7,311 nt of DNA from Dehalococcoidia bacterium. GTDB taxonomy: Bacteria; Chloroflexota; Dehalococcoidia; Dehalococcoidales; JAUWYK01. Within the stretch, counting starts at the first letter, position 1, and every line of letters starts with the position of its first letter. Positions 7,157 to 7,311 of the stretch are shown here, one piece after another. The stretch lies in contig JAUWYK010000081.1 in assembly GCA_030615865.1 (NCBI GenBank), forward strand, positions 1 through 7,311, given 5' to 3'. The notes under the pieces were generated by a model, which was not told the DNA's origin, made no database searches, and worked only from the letters and a program-made list of their open reading frames with translations. The position numbers and the translations under genes were made by a program.

Positions 7157-7311
7157 ATGAAGCGTAGAGATACCGGAATCCTGGGTGAAAAACTGGCTAA
7201 GGACTTTCTTAAAAAGCGGGGCTATCATATCCTTGAAACTAACTATCGCTGCCCGGAAGGTGAAATTGATATCGTAGCCAAGCATAAAGACTACCTTGTC
7301 TTTATTGAAGT
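7157..7311 (+). CDS. YraN family protein (UPF0102), 5' part, runs off the window
   Basis: The first 51 codons are visible. They read [20 protein letters not shown], then [21 protein letters not shown] and YLVFIEV at the edge. G-x-x-GE, A at the helix, L-x-x-NYR, GEIDIVA and LVFIEV are hallmarks of UPF0102, which has a Holliday-junction-resolvase-like endonuclease fold; E and D of GEID and the E near FIEV are the metal-site residues. Activity in bacteria is not well defined. The gene commonly lies next to rnhB, as here, apart from the interposed PPOX gene. The ATG is six bases after that gene's stop; the ribosome binding site is weak (AGAGAGA), which fits coupling to the upstream gene. Confidence 0.92.
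   Translation, partial: MKRRDTGILGEKLAKDFLKKRGYHILETNYRCPEGEIDIVAKHKDYLVFIE

Overview
The window looks like a stretch of housekeeping chromosome from a bacterium of the Chloroflexota, most likely a Dehalococcoidia-type lineage. This is inferred from the combination of a UPF0182 membrane protein, DXP-independent vitamin B6 synthesis (PdxS/PdxT), a SpoIIIAA/Ycf45-like ATPase with an R3H domain, mixed ATG/TTG starts with clear Shine-Dalgarno sites, and intermediate GC. It is not proven by any single marker. Every intact gene lies on the + strand.

Layout. Positions 1-834 hold the C-terminal end of a UPF0182 family membrane protein that begins before the window. Positions 835-1275 contain no intact gene. 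Within them are two apparent mobile-element remnants in opposite orientations: a transposase C-terminal fragment on the minus strand (913-1026) and a frameshifted serine-recombinase C-terminal fragment on the plus strand (1107-1249). A good sigma70-type promoter (TTGATA, 17 bp, TAAAAT, 1276-1304) follows. From 1349 to the right edge runs a tightly packed gene cluster: pdxS, pdxT, an R3H/SpoIIIAA-like ATPase, tmk, mnmA, rnhB, a small pyridoxamine-phosphate-oxidase-fold protein, and the start of a YraN (UPF0102) gene. Gaps are 1, 2, 2 and 4 nt, then a 4-nt overlap, then 22 and 6 nt. This spacing strongly suggests one operon.

How the genes fit together. PdxS and PdxT form the two-subunit pyridoxal 5'-phosphate synthase. 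Tmk supplies dTDP for DNA synthesis, MnmA thiolates the wobble uridine of certain tRNAs, RNase HII removes ribonucleotides from DNA, and YraN is a nuclease-fold protein that often sits beside rnhB. The PPOX-fold gene is much more AT-rich than its neighbours, has the largest upstream gap and its own strong ribosome binding site, so it may be a later insertion into an older rnhB-yraN pair.

I found no convincing new multi-gene system here. The points most worth following are the mobile-element graveyard, the R3H-bearing SpoIIIAA-like ATPase of unknown role placed between B6 synthesis and nucleotide genes, and the compositionally odd PPOX gene.
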